Source: Bog-473 sp963717455
GTDB lineage: Bacteria > Actinomycetota > Acidimicrobiia > Acidimicrobiales > RAAP-2
Direction: 5' to 3'
Length of the DNA: 64,000 bases
Assembly (NCBI GenBank): GCA_963717455.1
Contig: OY970336.1
Location: forward strand, 3,906,001 to 3,970,000
The notes under the pieces were generated by a model. It was given only the letters and a program-made list of their open reading frames with translations. It was not told the origin of the DNA and searched no databases. Shown one piece after another: positions 17,390-26,974 of the stretch; within the stretch, counting starts at the first letter, position 1, and each line of letters opens with the position of its first letter. The translations under genes and the position numbers were made by a program.

Positions 17390-18571
17390 ATGGCACAGCG
17401 CCCCGAACCGGAGGCCCCCGACCAGGACCGAAGCCCGCTACGGGTGGGCATCATTGCCCCGCCTTGGCTGCCCGTCCCGCCAGTCGCCTACGGGGGCACC
17501 GAGAACGTCCTCGATATCCTCGCCCGGGGCCTAGTCACTGCCGGCGCCGAGGTCGTGCTCGTGACGACCGGTGATGCCACCTGCCCGGTGCCCCGGAGGT
17601 GGGTGTTCCCGCGGGCCTTGGGAGTCGGCAACGGGGGTGTCGCAGAAGAGGCGTGTCATGTCATCGGTGCCCACGCGTTGCTGGCTGACGTTGACGTTGT
17701 GCATGACCACTCATTGGTGGGCCCGCTCTACGCGCGGAGCATTCAAGGTCCACCTGTCGTGACCACGAACCACGGACCCTTCAACGAAGTCCTCACACCG
17801 ATCTACCGGGCGATCTCCCAACAGATGTCCGTGATCGCAATCTCGAGCCATCAGGCATCGGAAGCGGTGGGCGTCTCCGTTGCTGCCGTGATCCACCACG
17901 GTATCGATGTCGAGCGGATACCGTTCGGCGATGGCGGGGGCGGCTACGCAGCGTTTCTCGGTCGCATGCACCCGAACAAGGGAATCGAGGAGGCGATCGT
18001 CGCGGCGCGGACGGCCGGGATGCCCTTGCGGATCGCCGCCAAGATGAGCGAGCCGGCCGAGCGCGAATACTTCATGGCTCGTGTGGTGCCGCATCTCGGT
18101 TGCGACATCGAGTACATCGGCGAGCTGAGCCGGACCGAGAAGTACAACTTTCTCAAGGACGCGGTCTGCCTTCTCAATCCCATCCGTTGGGACGAGCCAT
18201 TCGGAATGGTCATGATCGAAGCCATGGCGTGCGGAACTCCGGTCGTCACCAACAACCGTGGATCAGCCTCCGAAATCGTCGATGACGGCGAGACGGGCTT
18301 CATCTGTGATGACACCGATTCGCTGGTGAGGGCCCTGCGACGCGTCGAAGGGCTGAATCGTTGCCGCAGCCGGGAGGTGGTTGAGCAACGGTTCTCATCT
18401 CATCGGATGGCGGCTGAGCATATCGCCCTCTACCGCCGTGCGATCGCTGAGAGCGCGGACTGCCCGGATACCGATCATCGGAGGCAGGGGGCCCGCAGCA
18501 AGCCTGGGTTTAAGGGAGTCCGACATGACAATCGCTCGATCCAGGCGCCAGGGTCGGTGCTTGTGAAGTGA
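17390..18571 (+). CDS. Glycosyltransferase family 4 protein
   Basis: This 393-residue protein is a retaining GT-B glycosyltransferase. The N-terminal acceptor domain opens with 'LRVGIIAPPWLPVPPVAYGG' followed by 'TENVLDILARGL', and 'DVVHDHSLVGPLYAR' and 'VVTTNHGPFNEVLTPIYRA' follow. The donor domain has 'AAFLGRMHPNKGIEEAIVAA' and the nucleotide-sugar motif 'PFGMVMIEAMACGTPVVTNN', with the E-x7-E glutamates. Upstream in-frame sequence antisense to the PNPOx gene is noise, so I start at ATG 17390. The C-terminal 25 residues are basic and probably disordered. It leads a plus-strand block of glycan-metabolising genes; acceptor and donor are unknown. Confidence 0.92.
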   Translation: MAQRPEPEAPDQDRSPLRVGIIAPPWLPVPPVAYGGTENVLDILARGLVTAGAEVVLVTTGDATCPVPRRWVFPRALGVGNGGVAEEACHVIGAHALLADVDVVHDHSLVGPLYARSIQGPPVVTTNHGPFNEVLTPIYRAISQQMSVIAISSHQASEAVGVSVAAVIHHGIDVERIPFGDGGGGYAAFLGRMHPNKGIEEAIVAARTAGMPLRIAAKMSEPAEREYFMARVVPHLGCDIEYIGELSRTEKYNFLKDAVCLLNPIRWDEPFGMVMIEAMACGTPVVTNNRGSASEIVDDGETGFICDDTDSLVRALRRVEGLNRCRSREVVEQRFSSHRMAAEHIALYRRAIAESADCPDTDHRRQGARSKPGFKGVRHDNRSIQAPGSVLVK

Positions 18572-18810
18572 TCATCCCTACTGAGGTGTGCCATTCGAAT
18601 CGCGTCATGGCCTTGTCTTCATGCTCGCCCTATGCCCCCGATATGAGTGAGTAATATCCGCTGCCCAAGGGCATCGAGACTCAGGCAAATTGCCGGCATC
18701 CTTACGCTGGCGATCGAGCGAATCTCGTATGAGGCCGTAGTCGAACTTCACTTGTCACGAGTGAGGCGAGCCTCGCTGCATCGATTCTGGTACCCGAAGG
18801 TGGCTGATCG

Positions 18811-20961
18811 TTGACACAAGCGTGGGCCTACGGGGGATCGCCCAGTCTTGCGGCAGCCGGTACGGTGACCTTGGTTGAGGGCGCGACCTTCTGCATATGC
18901 GCTCGAAACGGTGATATCAAAGCTGGAGCCGAGCAGGGACTGTTCTTCCGTGACACTCGGTTCCTCAGTCGCTTTCAACTGACCGTCGACGGCCTCGAGC
19001 TCGATCCGTTGGGTGCGCAGTGTCCAGCACCCTACGCCGGCACGTTCATCACCCGGCAACCTCCGAGGTCCGGCACCGCCGATAGCACGCTTCTCGTAGT
19101 GCGCCACCGATATGTGGGTAACGGCATGCGCGAGGACATCGTGGTACGCAATCTTGGGCGAGAGACCGCCGGCATCATTCTCTCGCTTGAGATTGACGCT
19201 GACTTTGCCGGGTTGTTCGAGGTGAAAGAAGGGAGAGCGAGGCGGCGCGATGCAATAGAACTGAGCACCGGCACATCTGAGCTTTCGATCAGCTACCAGT
19301 TCGGTGCCGAGGGTCGCGGCGTGAGGGTCTGTGGCGATTCCCAGGCCAAGGCCGTACCCGGACAGATTACGTGGCAAATGGTGGTCGCTCCTCGTGCCGA
19401 CGTGACCGTGAGTGTGCAAGTGATCCCCGCGCTGGACGGCGTCGAGATCCCGCCTCGCTACGGGCCCGGCCAGCCCATCGAAACCAGCCAACCCGCTGCT
19501 CGGCACGAAGCATGGCGCCAGGCTGCCCCTATGGTGAGCACTCCCGAAGAACGACTCAGCTCCCTGCTGGCCACCAGCGCCGAGGACATCGGTGCCCTCC
19601 GTATGTTCGATCCGGACCATCCGGACCGCGTCGTGGTGGCAGCGGGAGTTCCTTGGTTCATGACTTTGTTCGGGCGAGATTCGCTCCTGACCAGTTGGAT
19701 GCTGCTCCCGGTCGACCCGACGGTCGCGCTGGGCACCCTACAGACGCTGGCACAATTGCAGGGCAACCGGATTGACGCACTGAGCGAGGAGGAACCCGGT
19801 CGCATTCTTCATGAGGTGCGATCAGGCCTCGACGCCGAAATGGCGCTGGGTGGGAGCAACCTCTACTACGGCAGTATCGACGCCACCCCGCTGTTCGTCA
19901 TGCTGCTGGGAGAACTACGACGTTGGGGATTGGCGACGTCAGAGGTCGACGCCCTCGTTGTGCATGCCGACCGCGCGCTCGAATGGATCGAACGATTCGG
20001 CGATAGGGATGGCGACGGATTCATCGAGTACCAGCGTGCCACGGATCGCGGGCTGATCAACCAGGGATGGAAGGACTCATTCGACGGCATCAACTTTTCG
20101 GGGGGAGATCTCGCCAAACCTCCCATAGCGCTCGCCGAAGTTCAGGGTTACGCCTACGCTGCGTTTCTCGCCCGGGCACACTTCGCCCGCGAAACTGGAG
20201 AAGTCGACTTGGCTCGTCATTGGTCGGAGCGAGCGCAGCGGCTCAAGAAGCGGTTCAATGAAGAGTTCTGGCTGGCCGACCGGGGCTACTTCGCCATTGC
20301 GCTCGATGCCGAGAAGCGCCCAGTCGATGCCTTGGCGTCGAACATGGGACACTGCCTCTGGACCGGAATGATCGATCAGGACAAGGCCGCCGCGGTCGCG
20401 CATCACCTCATGAGCCCCGAGATGTTCACGGGTTTTGGCGTGCGTACCCTCGGATCGACTATGGGCGCCTACAACCCCATGAGCTACCACAACGGTTCGA
20501 TCTGGCCCCATGACAATGCCATCGTCGCAGCTGGTCTCATGCGCTACGGCTACGTCGCGGAAGCTCAGCGCATCGTCCTTGGGCTCCTCGACGCGTCCGA
20601 GCAGATGGGAAGCCGACTCCCCGAGCTGTTCTGCGGCTTTGACCGACAAGAATTCAACGCACCCGTCGCCTACCCGACTTCGTGCTCACCACAGGCCTGG
20701 TCGGCAGCTGCTCCGCTCTACCTCCTCCGAACGCTCCTGCGCTTCGATCCATGGGTGCCCTTTGGAAAGGTCTGGTGCGATCCTGCTGTGCCCGAGGGAT
20801 TCTTGCCGCTCCGCATCGACCGGCTAGACCTGGCGGGAAGCAAGGTGACCATCGACATCACCAGTGACGGCTGGCACGTCGAAGGTCTTCCTGATGGCAT
20901 GATCCTCGAACCCACTCCCCGCCATCCGATCACAGCCGCCAATACCAAGCTGAAACTGTGA
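18811..20961 (+). CDS. Glycogen debranching-type enzyme (amylo-alpha-1,6-glucosidase family)
   Basis: This 716-residue protein has the two-domain layout of the family. An N-terminal beta domain (about 10-215, 'GLFFRDTRFLSRFQLTVDGL') is followed by an (alpha/alpha)6-barrel (about 255-690). Barrel motifs are 'WFMTLFGRDSLLTSWMLL' (~283), 'RGLINQGWKDSFDGINFSGG' (~412) and 'YHNGSIWPHDNAIVAAGLM' (~558). Members remove alpha-1,6 branches or act on related glucans; the exact substrate is not readable. The only suitable start is TTG 18811, with GAAGGTGG upstream. The 239 bases before it hold no gene and probably the promoter. Neighbours suggest storage-glucan or trehalose turnover. Confidence 0.93.
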   Translation: MTQAWAYGGSPSLAAAGTVTLVEGATFCICARNGDIKAGAEQGLFFRDTRFLSRFQLTVDGLELDPLGAQCPAPYAGTFITRQPPRSGTADSTLLVVRHRYVGNGMREDIVVRNLGRETAGIILSLEIDADFAGLFEVKEGRARRRDAIELSTGTSELSISYQFGAEGRGVRVCGDSQAKAVPGQITWQMVVAPRADVTVSVQVIPALDGVEIPPRYGPGQPIETSQPAARHEAWRQAAPMVSTPEERLSSLLATSAEDIGALRMFDPDHPDRVVVAAGVPWFMTLFGRDSLLTSWMLLPVDPTVALGTLQTLAQLQGNRIDALSEEEPGRILHEVRSGLDAEMALGGSNLYYGSIDATPLFVMLLGELRRWGLATSEVDALVVHADRALEWIERFGDRDGDGFIEYQRATDRGLINQGWKDSFDGINFSGGDLAKPPIALAEVQGYAYAAFLARAHFARETGEVDLARHWSERAQRLKKRFNEEFWLADRGYFAIALDAEKRPVDALASNMGHCLWTGMIDQDKAAAVAHHLMSPEMFTGFGVRTLGSTMGAYNPMSYHNGSIWPHDNAIVAAGLMRYGYVAEAQRIVLGLLDASEQMGSRLPELFCGFDRQEFNAPVAYPTSCSPQAWSAAAPLYLLRTLLRFDPWVPFGKVWCDPAVPEGFLPLRIDRLDLAGSKVTIDITSDGWHVEGLPDGMILEPTPRHPITAANTKLKL

Positions 20962-21127
20962 TTCTGACTCCCGTGTGCCGCAATCGCCGGGCGGGTCGGC
21001 GAAGGTCCCAGGCATTCCTGTGACCATCGCCCCTAGCGGTCCGCGGGTGCGCGGGTGGACCATGACGGGGTGGGGCACCAGGTAGGCGTCAACAACGCAC
21101 AGGCCGACTGACCGGGCGACGCCGAGC

Positions 21128-24100
21128 ATGGCCCAACCTCACCAGGCTCGATTTCACGGCAGCACGGTGATCCCTGACGAAACCTATGAAGCCCTCGTCT
21201 TTGACTGGGATGGCACGGTGGTGCCGGACCGCCAAGCCGACGCCAAGGGCGCTCGGGAGCGCGTGGAAGCTCTCAGCGATGCGGGTGTTGACATGTTCGT
21301 AGTCAGCGGTACGCACGTCGAGAATGTGGACGGTCAGCTCCAGGCAAGGCCACATGGTCGAGGGCACCTGTTCTTCTGTTGCAACAGAGGGTCCGAGGTC
21401 TTTCTGGTAACCGATGAAGGGCCGCAGCTCCTGTACCGGCGCATGGCCAGTGTTGAGGAGGACCGAGCACTCGACCTCGCCGCCGCTCAGACCGTGGATC
21501 GCCTACGCGAGCGAGGCCTCAAGGCACGGACCGTCGGCAACCGCCTCAATCGCCGCAAGATCGACCTGATCCCGGAACCGGACTGGGCCGACCCCAAGAA
21601 AGCAGACATCGGTCGGCTCGTCGACGCCGTGATCACCCGTCTCGCGGCGGTCGGCATAGGAGACCTGTCTGAGGTCGTCGACCTTGCCGCCAATGCAGCA
21701 CACACGGCCGGACTTGCGGACCCTCGGATCACGAGCGATGTCAAGCATGTGGAGATCGGGCTCACCGACAAGTCCGACTCGGCGCGCTGGGCGGCCGACT
21801 GGCTGGTCCTGCGCGGCATCACCGGACAGCTCGTTCTCATCGGCGGAGACGAGTTCGGTCCCATCGGAGGAGCGACCGGCAGTGATTCGTTCATGATCGT
21901 TGACTCCCTCTCCCGCGCGCCGGTCGTCTCGGTTGGTGTCGAGCCCGGTGGTGTCCCAGACGGCGTGACACACCTCGGGCGTGGCCCGGCCCGTTTCGCC
22001 GAGCTGCTCGATGTGCAGTTGGCCCGCCGAGCGAATCGCCGAGTGCCACAGGTCGACCCCGACCCCGGCTGGGTCCTGCCTCTCCCCTCCCCGATCACCC
22101 AGTTCCGGGTCGCCGAGTCGCTGGGCTGGCTTGGCAACGGGTTGGCGGGGACACGTGGCTCCCTCGAGGAGGACGGGCCTGGCTCCACCCCACTTTTCCT
22201 CGTGGGTGGCGTCTATGACGACGAGGGGCAGCTTCTCCCGGGGCCCGTGTGGACCGGGTTCGACCCTCCCATCCTCCACCATCGCCACGCCGAGCATCGC
22301 CTCCTCGACCTCCGCACTGGCACGCTCGCTCGGGGCAGCCCCTCGGGGTCAGGCCTGCGATCGATTCGCTTCATCTCCGCCGCCTCCCCGCACGCCATGG
22401 CGCTGCGAGCCGAGGCGAGGGTAGGTCATATCCAGCCGGGCGATCCACTCCGGTCTCCCCTTGATGCCCAAGACTTCAAGCGAGAGGAGATCATGGGCAT
22501 CGACCTGGCCCAAACGGGCCCGGACGACCCAGGGATCGCGGTGGCGGCAGAACAACACGTGACGATGGTCGATGATCACCACATCGTCGAGCGGCTGGCG
22601 GCGTGGGCCACTGCTCAGCTCGGCGAAGATGGCCCTCAACTGGCCCGCGAGTATCTCCAGCAGGCTGAAGCCCTGGGTTTCGACGCACTCCTGGCCGAGC
22701 ACAGATGCGCCTGGGCCCAAGCATGGGCGGACGCCGAGGTGGTGATCGAAGGAGGTGATGATGACGTCGCCCGGGATCAGCTGACCGCTCGTTTCGCTGT
22801 GTTCCACCTGCTCGCCGCGGCAGCCGGGAACGGCGAGGCAGCGGTGGGAGCCCGAGGCCTCACCGGACACGCCTATGCGGGACACGTCTTCTGGGATGCC
22901 GACGTGTTCGTGCTTCCGGCGCTCGCGGCAATTCGGCCGGCATCGGCGCGGGCCATGCTCGAGTACCGCATCCGCCGGCTTCCTGCCGCAAGAGACCTCG
23001 CCAGAGCACACGGCCTGGCGGGTGCCCGCTTCCCCTGGGAGTCGGCCGGCGACGGGCGTGACGCCACCCCGAGCCAAGTCCGGGGACTTCATGGCGAGAT
23101 GATCCCTATCGCCACGGGTGCACACGAAGAGCACATCGTCGCCGATGTGGCGTGGGCCGCCGAGCGATATGCCGCATGGACGGGGGACACAACGTTCCTC
23201 GCCGGTGCCGGTCGCGACCTGGTGGTGGACACGGCTCGGTACTGGGCAAGCCGCATCCGACGTGATTCCGCTGGTCGCGGCCACATCGAACAGCTGATGG
23301 GGCCTGACGAGTACCACCAACTCGTCGATGACAACGCCTATACCAACGTGATGGCGCGCTGGAACCTTCGCCGAGGTGCGGCACTCCTCACCCAAACGAA
23401 GGGTGACCCACAAGAGGCGGAGACCTGGCGAGCTTTGGCGGACTGCTTGGTCGACGGTTGGGACCCCGGCCGCGGCCTCTACGAACAGTTCGCCGGCTAC
23501 TTCAACCTGGAGCCCCTCGTCATGCGCGAGATCGGCACGCCACCGCTCGCCGTCGACATAATGCTCGGGGCCGAGCGGGTCGCCGCATCACAACTCATCA
23601 AGCAGGCCGACGTGCTCATGCTCTATCACCTCGTCCCCGACGAGATGGTGCCCGATTCTCTGGGCGAATCCCTTGCGTTCTATGAACCCCGGACCGCCCA
23701 TGGCAGTTCGCTTTCGCCCGCGATCTCGGCCACGCTCCTCGCCCGAGCCGGGCAGCCCGAGAGGGCCCTCGAGTTCTTCCGACTGGCAGCTCGTCTCGAT
23801 CTTGACGATCTCACCGGCACCGCCGCGGGAGGCCTGCACATGGCCACGATGGGCGGGGTCTGGCAGGCACTTGCGTATGGGTTCCTCGGACTGCGGGCAG
23901 AGACCGATACCCTCGCCATCGACCCATCCCTACCTGAAGAGTGGTCGTCACTCGGACTGCGCCTCACCTTTGGCGGACGGCGGGTCGGCGTGCGGGCGGA
24001 GCACGATTCGATCACCGTCCGATGTGACGGACCTCTCAGTGTGCGAATCGGCCACCGGGGACCCGAGCAATGCGAGGCGCCGGGGCGCATCTTCAGAATC

Positions 24101-24130
24101 ACGGACGCCGCGAACCCCAAGGAACAATGA
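21128..24130 (+). CDS. HAD phosphatase-GH65 disaccharide phosphorylase fusion
   Basis: This is a 1000-residue fusion. Residues 15-290 form a HAD domain with the nucleophile motif 'ALVFDWDGTVVPDR' and a later 'LVLIGGDEFGPIGG' segment. Residues 320-1000 form a GH65 phosphorylase: an N-terminal beta-sandwich, then the barrel with 'HVFWDADVFVLPALAAIRPA' (~588) and the general acid glutamate in 'LMGPDEYHQLVDDNAYTN' (~723), and the phosphate-side 'ISATLLARAGQPERAL'. GH65 enzymes phosphorolyse trehalose, maltose, kojibiose or nigerose to give beta-glucose 1-phosphate. The HAD part may act on a sugar phosphate such as the phosphorylase product. GTG/ATG choice is clear (ATG 21128). It overlaps the stress-protein gene by four bases. 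Confidence 0.93.
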   Translation: MAQPHQARFHGSTVIPDETYEALVFDWDGTVVPDRQADAKGARERVEALSDAGVDMFVVSGTHVENVDGQLQARPHGRGHLFFCCNRGSEVFLVTDEGPQLLYRRMASVEEDRALDLAAAQTVDRLRERGLKARTVGNRLNRRKIDLIPEPDWADPKKADIGRLVDAVITRLAAVGIGDLSEVVDLAANAAHTAGLADPRITSDVKHVEIGLTDKSDSARWAADWLVLRGITGQLVLIGGDEFGPIGGATGSDSFMIVDSLSRAPVVSVGVEPGGVPDGVTHLGRGPARFAELLDVQLARRANRRVPQVDPDPGWVLPLPSPITQFRVAESLGWLGNGLAGTRGSLEEDGPGSTPLFLVGGVYDDEGQLLPGPVWTGFDPPILHHRHAEHRLLDLRTGTLARGSPSGSGLRSIRFISAASPHAMALRAEARVGHIQPGDPLRSPLDAQDFKREEIMGIDLAQTGPDDPGIAVAAEQHVTMVDDHHIVERLAAWATAQLGEDGPQLAREYLQQAEALGFDALLAEHRCAWAQAWADAEVVIEGGDDDVARDQLTARFAVFHLLAAAAGNGEAAVGARGLTGHAYAGHVFWDADVFVLPALAAIRPASARAMLEYRIRRLPAARDLARAHGLAGARFPWESAGDGRDATPSQVRGLHGEMIPIATGAHEEHIVADVAWAAERYAAWTGDTTFLAGAGRDLVVDTARYWASRIRRDSAGRGHIEQLMGPDEYHQLVDDNAYTNVMARWNLRRGAALLTQTKGDPQEAETWRALADCLVDGWDPGRGLYEQFAGYFNLEPLVMREIGTPPLAVDIMLGAERVAASQLIKQADVLMLYHLVPDEMVPDSLGESLAFYEPRTAHGSSLSPAISATLLARAGQPERALEFFRLAARLDLDDLTGTAAGGLHMATMGGVWQALAYGFLGLRAETDTLAIDPSLPEEWSSLGLRLTFGGRRVGVRAEHDSITVRCDGPLSVRIGHRGPEQCEAPGRIFRITDAANPKEQ

Positions 24131-24903
24131 TGAGCATCACTCTTGCCTGCCTCGACACCACGCATACGGCCGAATCAGTGCTCGAAGCTGCGCTGCGGGT
24201 CGGAGAGATGACTGGAACCGACGTCGAGGCAGTCCACGTCCTCGCTGGTCCCGACCAATCCCTCAAGCTGCGAACTGATCACGCCCAAGTCCCGTTACAC
24301 CTCGTCTCAGGCCCACTCGAACCTGCCCTTCTCTCTGCGATTCAGGACCCCGGAGTGCTGACGGCGGTCGTGGGCGCCAAGGCAGCGCCGGATGGACAGC
24401 GTCTGCTCGGGACTACGACCAGACACATCATCGAACGCAGCAGCAAGCCGATCGTCATCGTGCCCCCCGAGCTGATCGCTCCGGGCGCCTTCCGCCGAAT
24501 CCTCATTCCTCTCGAGGGCACGGAATCCTCATCCCGACCGGTGCTCGAAGGATTGCTTCCGCTCCTGGAGACCGACGTCGAACTCATCGTCCTCCACGTG
24601 TTCACCGAGGCCACCCGGCCCACCATGCTCGACCATCCCGCGCGCGACCTGGAAATGATTGGAAAGGAGTTCCTCAGCCGACATCTGCCTCGCCGGGAGG
24701 CCCGTATCGAGCTCCGGCCTGGTCCCGTAGGCGCTGGCGTTGCGGAGGTGTGCGATGAGCACGGAGCCGACCTGATCGTGTTGAGCTGGGCACAGGACAG
24801 TACAGGCGGGCGAGCGCGCGTGATTCGAGAGGTCCTTGGCAGTGTCAACCTCCCCATCTTGCTGCTGCCCCTCAGGGGTGACGGTTGGCCCCGAACGACC
24901 TGA
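24127..24903 (+). CDS. Universal stress protein (tandem UspA-like)
   Basis: This 258-residue protein contains two UspA-like halves. The first (about 1-115) is 'MSITLACLDTTHTAESVLEA' through 'HIIERSSKPIVIVPPEL'; the second (about 120-258) begins 'RRILIPLEGTESSSRPVLEG' and ends 'REVLGSVNLPILLLPL'. The ATP-binding G-x2-G-x9-G pattern is poorly kept, so it may not bind ATP. The ATG overlaps the stop of the GH65 fusion (ATGA), which ties this stress protein to disaccharide breakdown. Tandem Usp proteins are typical of actinobacterial dormancy regulons. A terminator follows at 24939-24978. Confidence 0.88.
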   Translation: MMSITLACLDTTHTAESVLEAALRVGEMTGTDVEAVHVLAGPDQSLKLRTDHAQVPLHLVSGPLEPALLSAIQDPGVLTAVVGAKAAPDGQRLLGTTTRHIIERSSKPIVIVPPELIAPGAFRRILIPLEGTESSSRPVLEGLLPLLETDVELIVLHVFTEATRPTMLDHPARDLEMIGKEFLSRHLPRREARIELRPGPVGAGVAEVCDEHGADLIVLSWAQDSTGGRARVIREVLGSVNLPILLLPLRGDGWPRTT

Positions 24904-24938
24904 GCCCGACGCTCGAGGCCGAGACTATTGAAGTGGAG

Positions 24939-24978
24939 CGCCCGATTCCCTGGCAATTGAGGGACGGGCGTTCTTCTT
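24939..24978 (+). terminator. Rho-independent terminator after the GDE/GH65/Usp genes
   Basis: The stem is CGCCCG...CGGGCG (24939-24944 with 24965-24970) continued inward by TCCCT...AGGGA, with the loop GGCAATTG, followed by TTCTTCTT. It lies 36 bases after the Usp stop codon and faces the right way to end that transcript. Confidence 0.7.
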
Positions 24979-25145
24979 GGGCACTACCGCCCCGACGACG
25001 CGCACGAACTCCAGAGGTGATCCTCCCGGAGGTGAGGCTGGCTCCATCGCCCCTGGTGCGGCGGGTCCAGTCCAGCGCGGCCTCTCCGGGCCTTCCGGAT
25101 TGTGACATTCGCCCCTGTCGCGAATGACCCGGAGCTGTCGACACT

Positions 25146-26486
25146 GTGCATATGGCTGACACGATGATCTCCGAGGGGCTGGGAGGTCATGTTCATTCGA
25201 TCACGGGCGCTCAGAGTGACTACGACTCGCTCTTCCATCTCTTGGGTGATCGTAGGTTCGTCCTCATCGGAGAGGCCTCTCACGGAACTCACGACTTCTA
25301 CTCCGAGCGAGCCCGTATCACACGTCATCTCATCGACACATGTGGATTCAATGCCGTGGCGGTGGAGGCAGATTGGCCCGACGCCTATCGGGTCAACCGC
25401 TACGTCATGGGGCTCTCGGATGATGCGGACGCCGATACGGCACTCTCGGACTTCCGTCGCTTCCCGGCCTGGATGTGGCGGAACCGCGACGTTCTGGCCT
25501 TTGTCGAATGGCTTCGCTCCCGCAACGACGTCCATGACAGCCCGGGGGCCAAGGCGCGCTTCTACGGTCTGGACCTCTACAGCCTCCGGGCTTCGATGGA
25601 GGCCGTGGTGAGGTACCTCGACCGAATCGATCCGGACGAGGCCAAGCGGGCACGGGCCCGCTACTCGTGCTTCGATCATGTGGGTGGCGAGGGTCAGGCT
25701 TACGGGTACGCCCTGGCCTATTCGGGCGCGATCCCATGCGAGAACGAGGTCGTCACGCAGCTCATTGAGCTGCGACGAAGAGCGGATGGATACCTGAGGC
25801 GCGACGGCTGGGTGGCCGACGACGAGTTCTTCTTCGCTGAGCAGAACGCTCTGCTCGTGCGGGACGCTGAGGAGTACTACCAGCAAATGTACAGGGGCGA
25901 CGTGTCCTCGTGGAACCTCCGTGACCGCCATATGGCCGCAACGCTCAATTCGCTTGCTGAGCACCTCAATCACCAGCTTGGCCGTGCAAAGATCGTGGTA
26001 TGGGAGCACAACTCGCACGTGGGCGACGCGCGCTCCACCGAAATGGGAGCCCGTGGTGAGCTCAACGTCGGCCAACTGGCCCGGCAGCGATACGGCCGCG
26101 AGTGCGCCCTCATCGGGTGCACCACCTATGACGGCACCGTGACGGCCTCTACGGAGTGGGGCGGTCCAGCTGAACGCAAACGAGTGCGTCCAGCGATGAC
26201 CGATAGCCATGAGTCGTTTCTCCACGACGCCAACGCCGGGCGCTTCTGGTTGAACTTGGCTGATCACACAGTGCGCGATGCGATGGTGGTCCCGCGCCTG
26301 GAGCGGGCAATCGGGGTCATCTACCGACCACAGTCCGAACGTGGGAGTCACTACTTCCACGCCCGTCTCGGCGAGCAGTTCGATGCAGTGATCCATCTCG
26401 ATCACACCCGGGCCGTCGAGCCCCTTGAGCCCACATCGCTCTGGGACGCTGGAGAGCCTCCGGAGACCTATCCAACCGGCCTCTGA
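25146..26486 (+). CDS. Erythromycin esterase-like protein
   Basis: This 446-residue protein belongs to the Ere/EreA-like hydrolase family. Signatures are 'FVLIGEASHGTHDFYSERAR' (about 39-58), with the general-base histidine, 'CGFNAVAVEADWPDAYRVNR', 'KIVVWEHNSHVGDARSTEMG' (~282-301) and 'GSHYFHARLGEQFDAVIHLD' near the C-terminus. True macrolide resistance is not implied: many actinobacterial members are chromosomal stress genes, and Rv2030c of the DosR regulon fuses this domain to a phosphoribosyltransferase like the one at 14.5 kb. The start is GTG 25146 (GGAG upstream) or ATG 25152. Bases 24979-25145 hold no gene. Confidence 0.92.
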   Translation: MHMADTMISEGLGGHVHSITGAQSDYDSLFHLLGDRRFVLIGEASHGTHDFYSERARITRHLIDTCGFNAVAVEADWPDAYRVNRYVMGLSDDADADTALSDFRRFPAWMWRNRDVLAFVEWLRSRNDVHDSPGAKARFYGLDLYSLRASMEAVVRYLDRIDPDEAKRARARYSCFDHVGGEGQAYGYALAYSGAIPCENEVVTQLIELRRRADGYLRRDGWVADDEFFFAEQNALLVRDAEEYYQQMYRGDVSSWNLRDRHMAATLNSLAEHLNHQLGRAKIVVWEHNSHVGDARSTEMGARGELNVGQLARQRYGRECALIGCTTYDGTVTASTEWGGPAERKRVRPAMTDSHESFLHDANAGRFWLNLADHTVRDAMVVPRLERAIGVIYRPQSERGSHYFHARLGEQFDAVIHLDHTRAVEPLEPTSLWDAGEPPETYPTGL

Positions 26487-26740
26487 CAACGGCTTCAGAG
26501 GCTGGAGGTGCCCGCACGCTGGTGCGGTCTCCCTGCCGAGGTGCCCACAGCTTCGCGGACTGATCGCGCGCCTTCTCCCGTTGTCAACTCTCGATCGCGA
26601 CTTCCAAGGCGCTCTCGCATGTGACCTTGGACCCTGTTCGCGTATATGCCAGAGGAGGATCGTTGAGCTGGCCAGGTCGGTGAAGGTTGACTCTGGCAAT
26701 TCATCGATGGCGCAACCCAATGAAGCCGAGAAGGTGCCAG
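26487..26740. other. Intergenic region, no supported gene
   Basis: Between the esterase-like gene and the small frame before the protease gene I see no convincing coding signal. AGAGGAGG at about 26650 looks like a ribosome site, but the frame after it ends almost at once. The next 36-codon frame ending at 26784 has no recognisable content. Promoters for the protease unit probably lie here. Confidence 0.5.
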
Positions 26741-26974
26741 ATGGAGAAGCAGAACCCAGTGCGTTCCCCCCAAATGAGCCCTGATCGGGCGGGTCAGGCG
26801 CAGGGCAACAGCTCCTTCCGCGGGTGGGTCGTGCATCGAGCGCAGTCAGCAGAGAGCGTTGCCCGGCGTCTGTGTGAGGGGCTCAATTCCACGAGCGCTG
26901 GCGCGCTGAACCGCGATGCGCTCCATCACGGATCCCGGGTGGGGAACTTGTCGACCGTCAGGCTGTACCCATGA
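26741..26974 (+). CDS. Small hypothetical protein coupled to the site-2 protease gene
   Basis: A 77-codon frame begins with ATG 26741, preceded by GAAGG seven bases upstream, and its TGA overlaps the ATG of the site-2 protease gene (ATGA at 26971). The product is polar and Arg/Ser-rich with no membrane segment or known motif. The overlap and ribosome site are the evidence for it being translated; the composition is not distinctive. It could be a leader that couples translation of the protease, or chance. Confidence 0.35.
   Translation: MEKQNPVRSPQMSPDRAGQAQGNSSFRGWVVHRAQSAESVARRLCEGLNSTSAGALNRDALHHGSRVGNLSTVRLYP

Noticed and set aside
25146..26486. Macrolide resistance gene
   Set aside because: The protein is of the broad erythromycin-esterase-like family common in actinobacterial stress loci. 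Nothing around it suggests a resistance cassette, and it lies outside the tRNA array.
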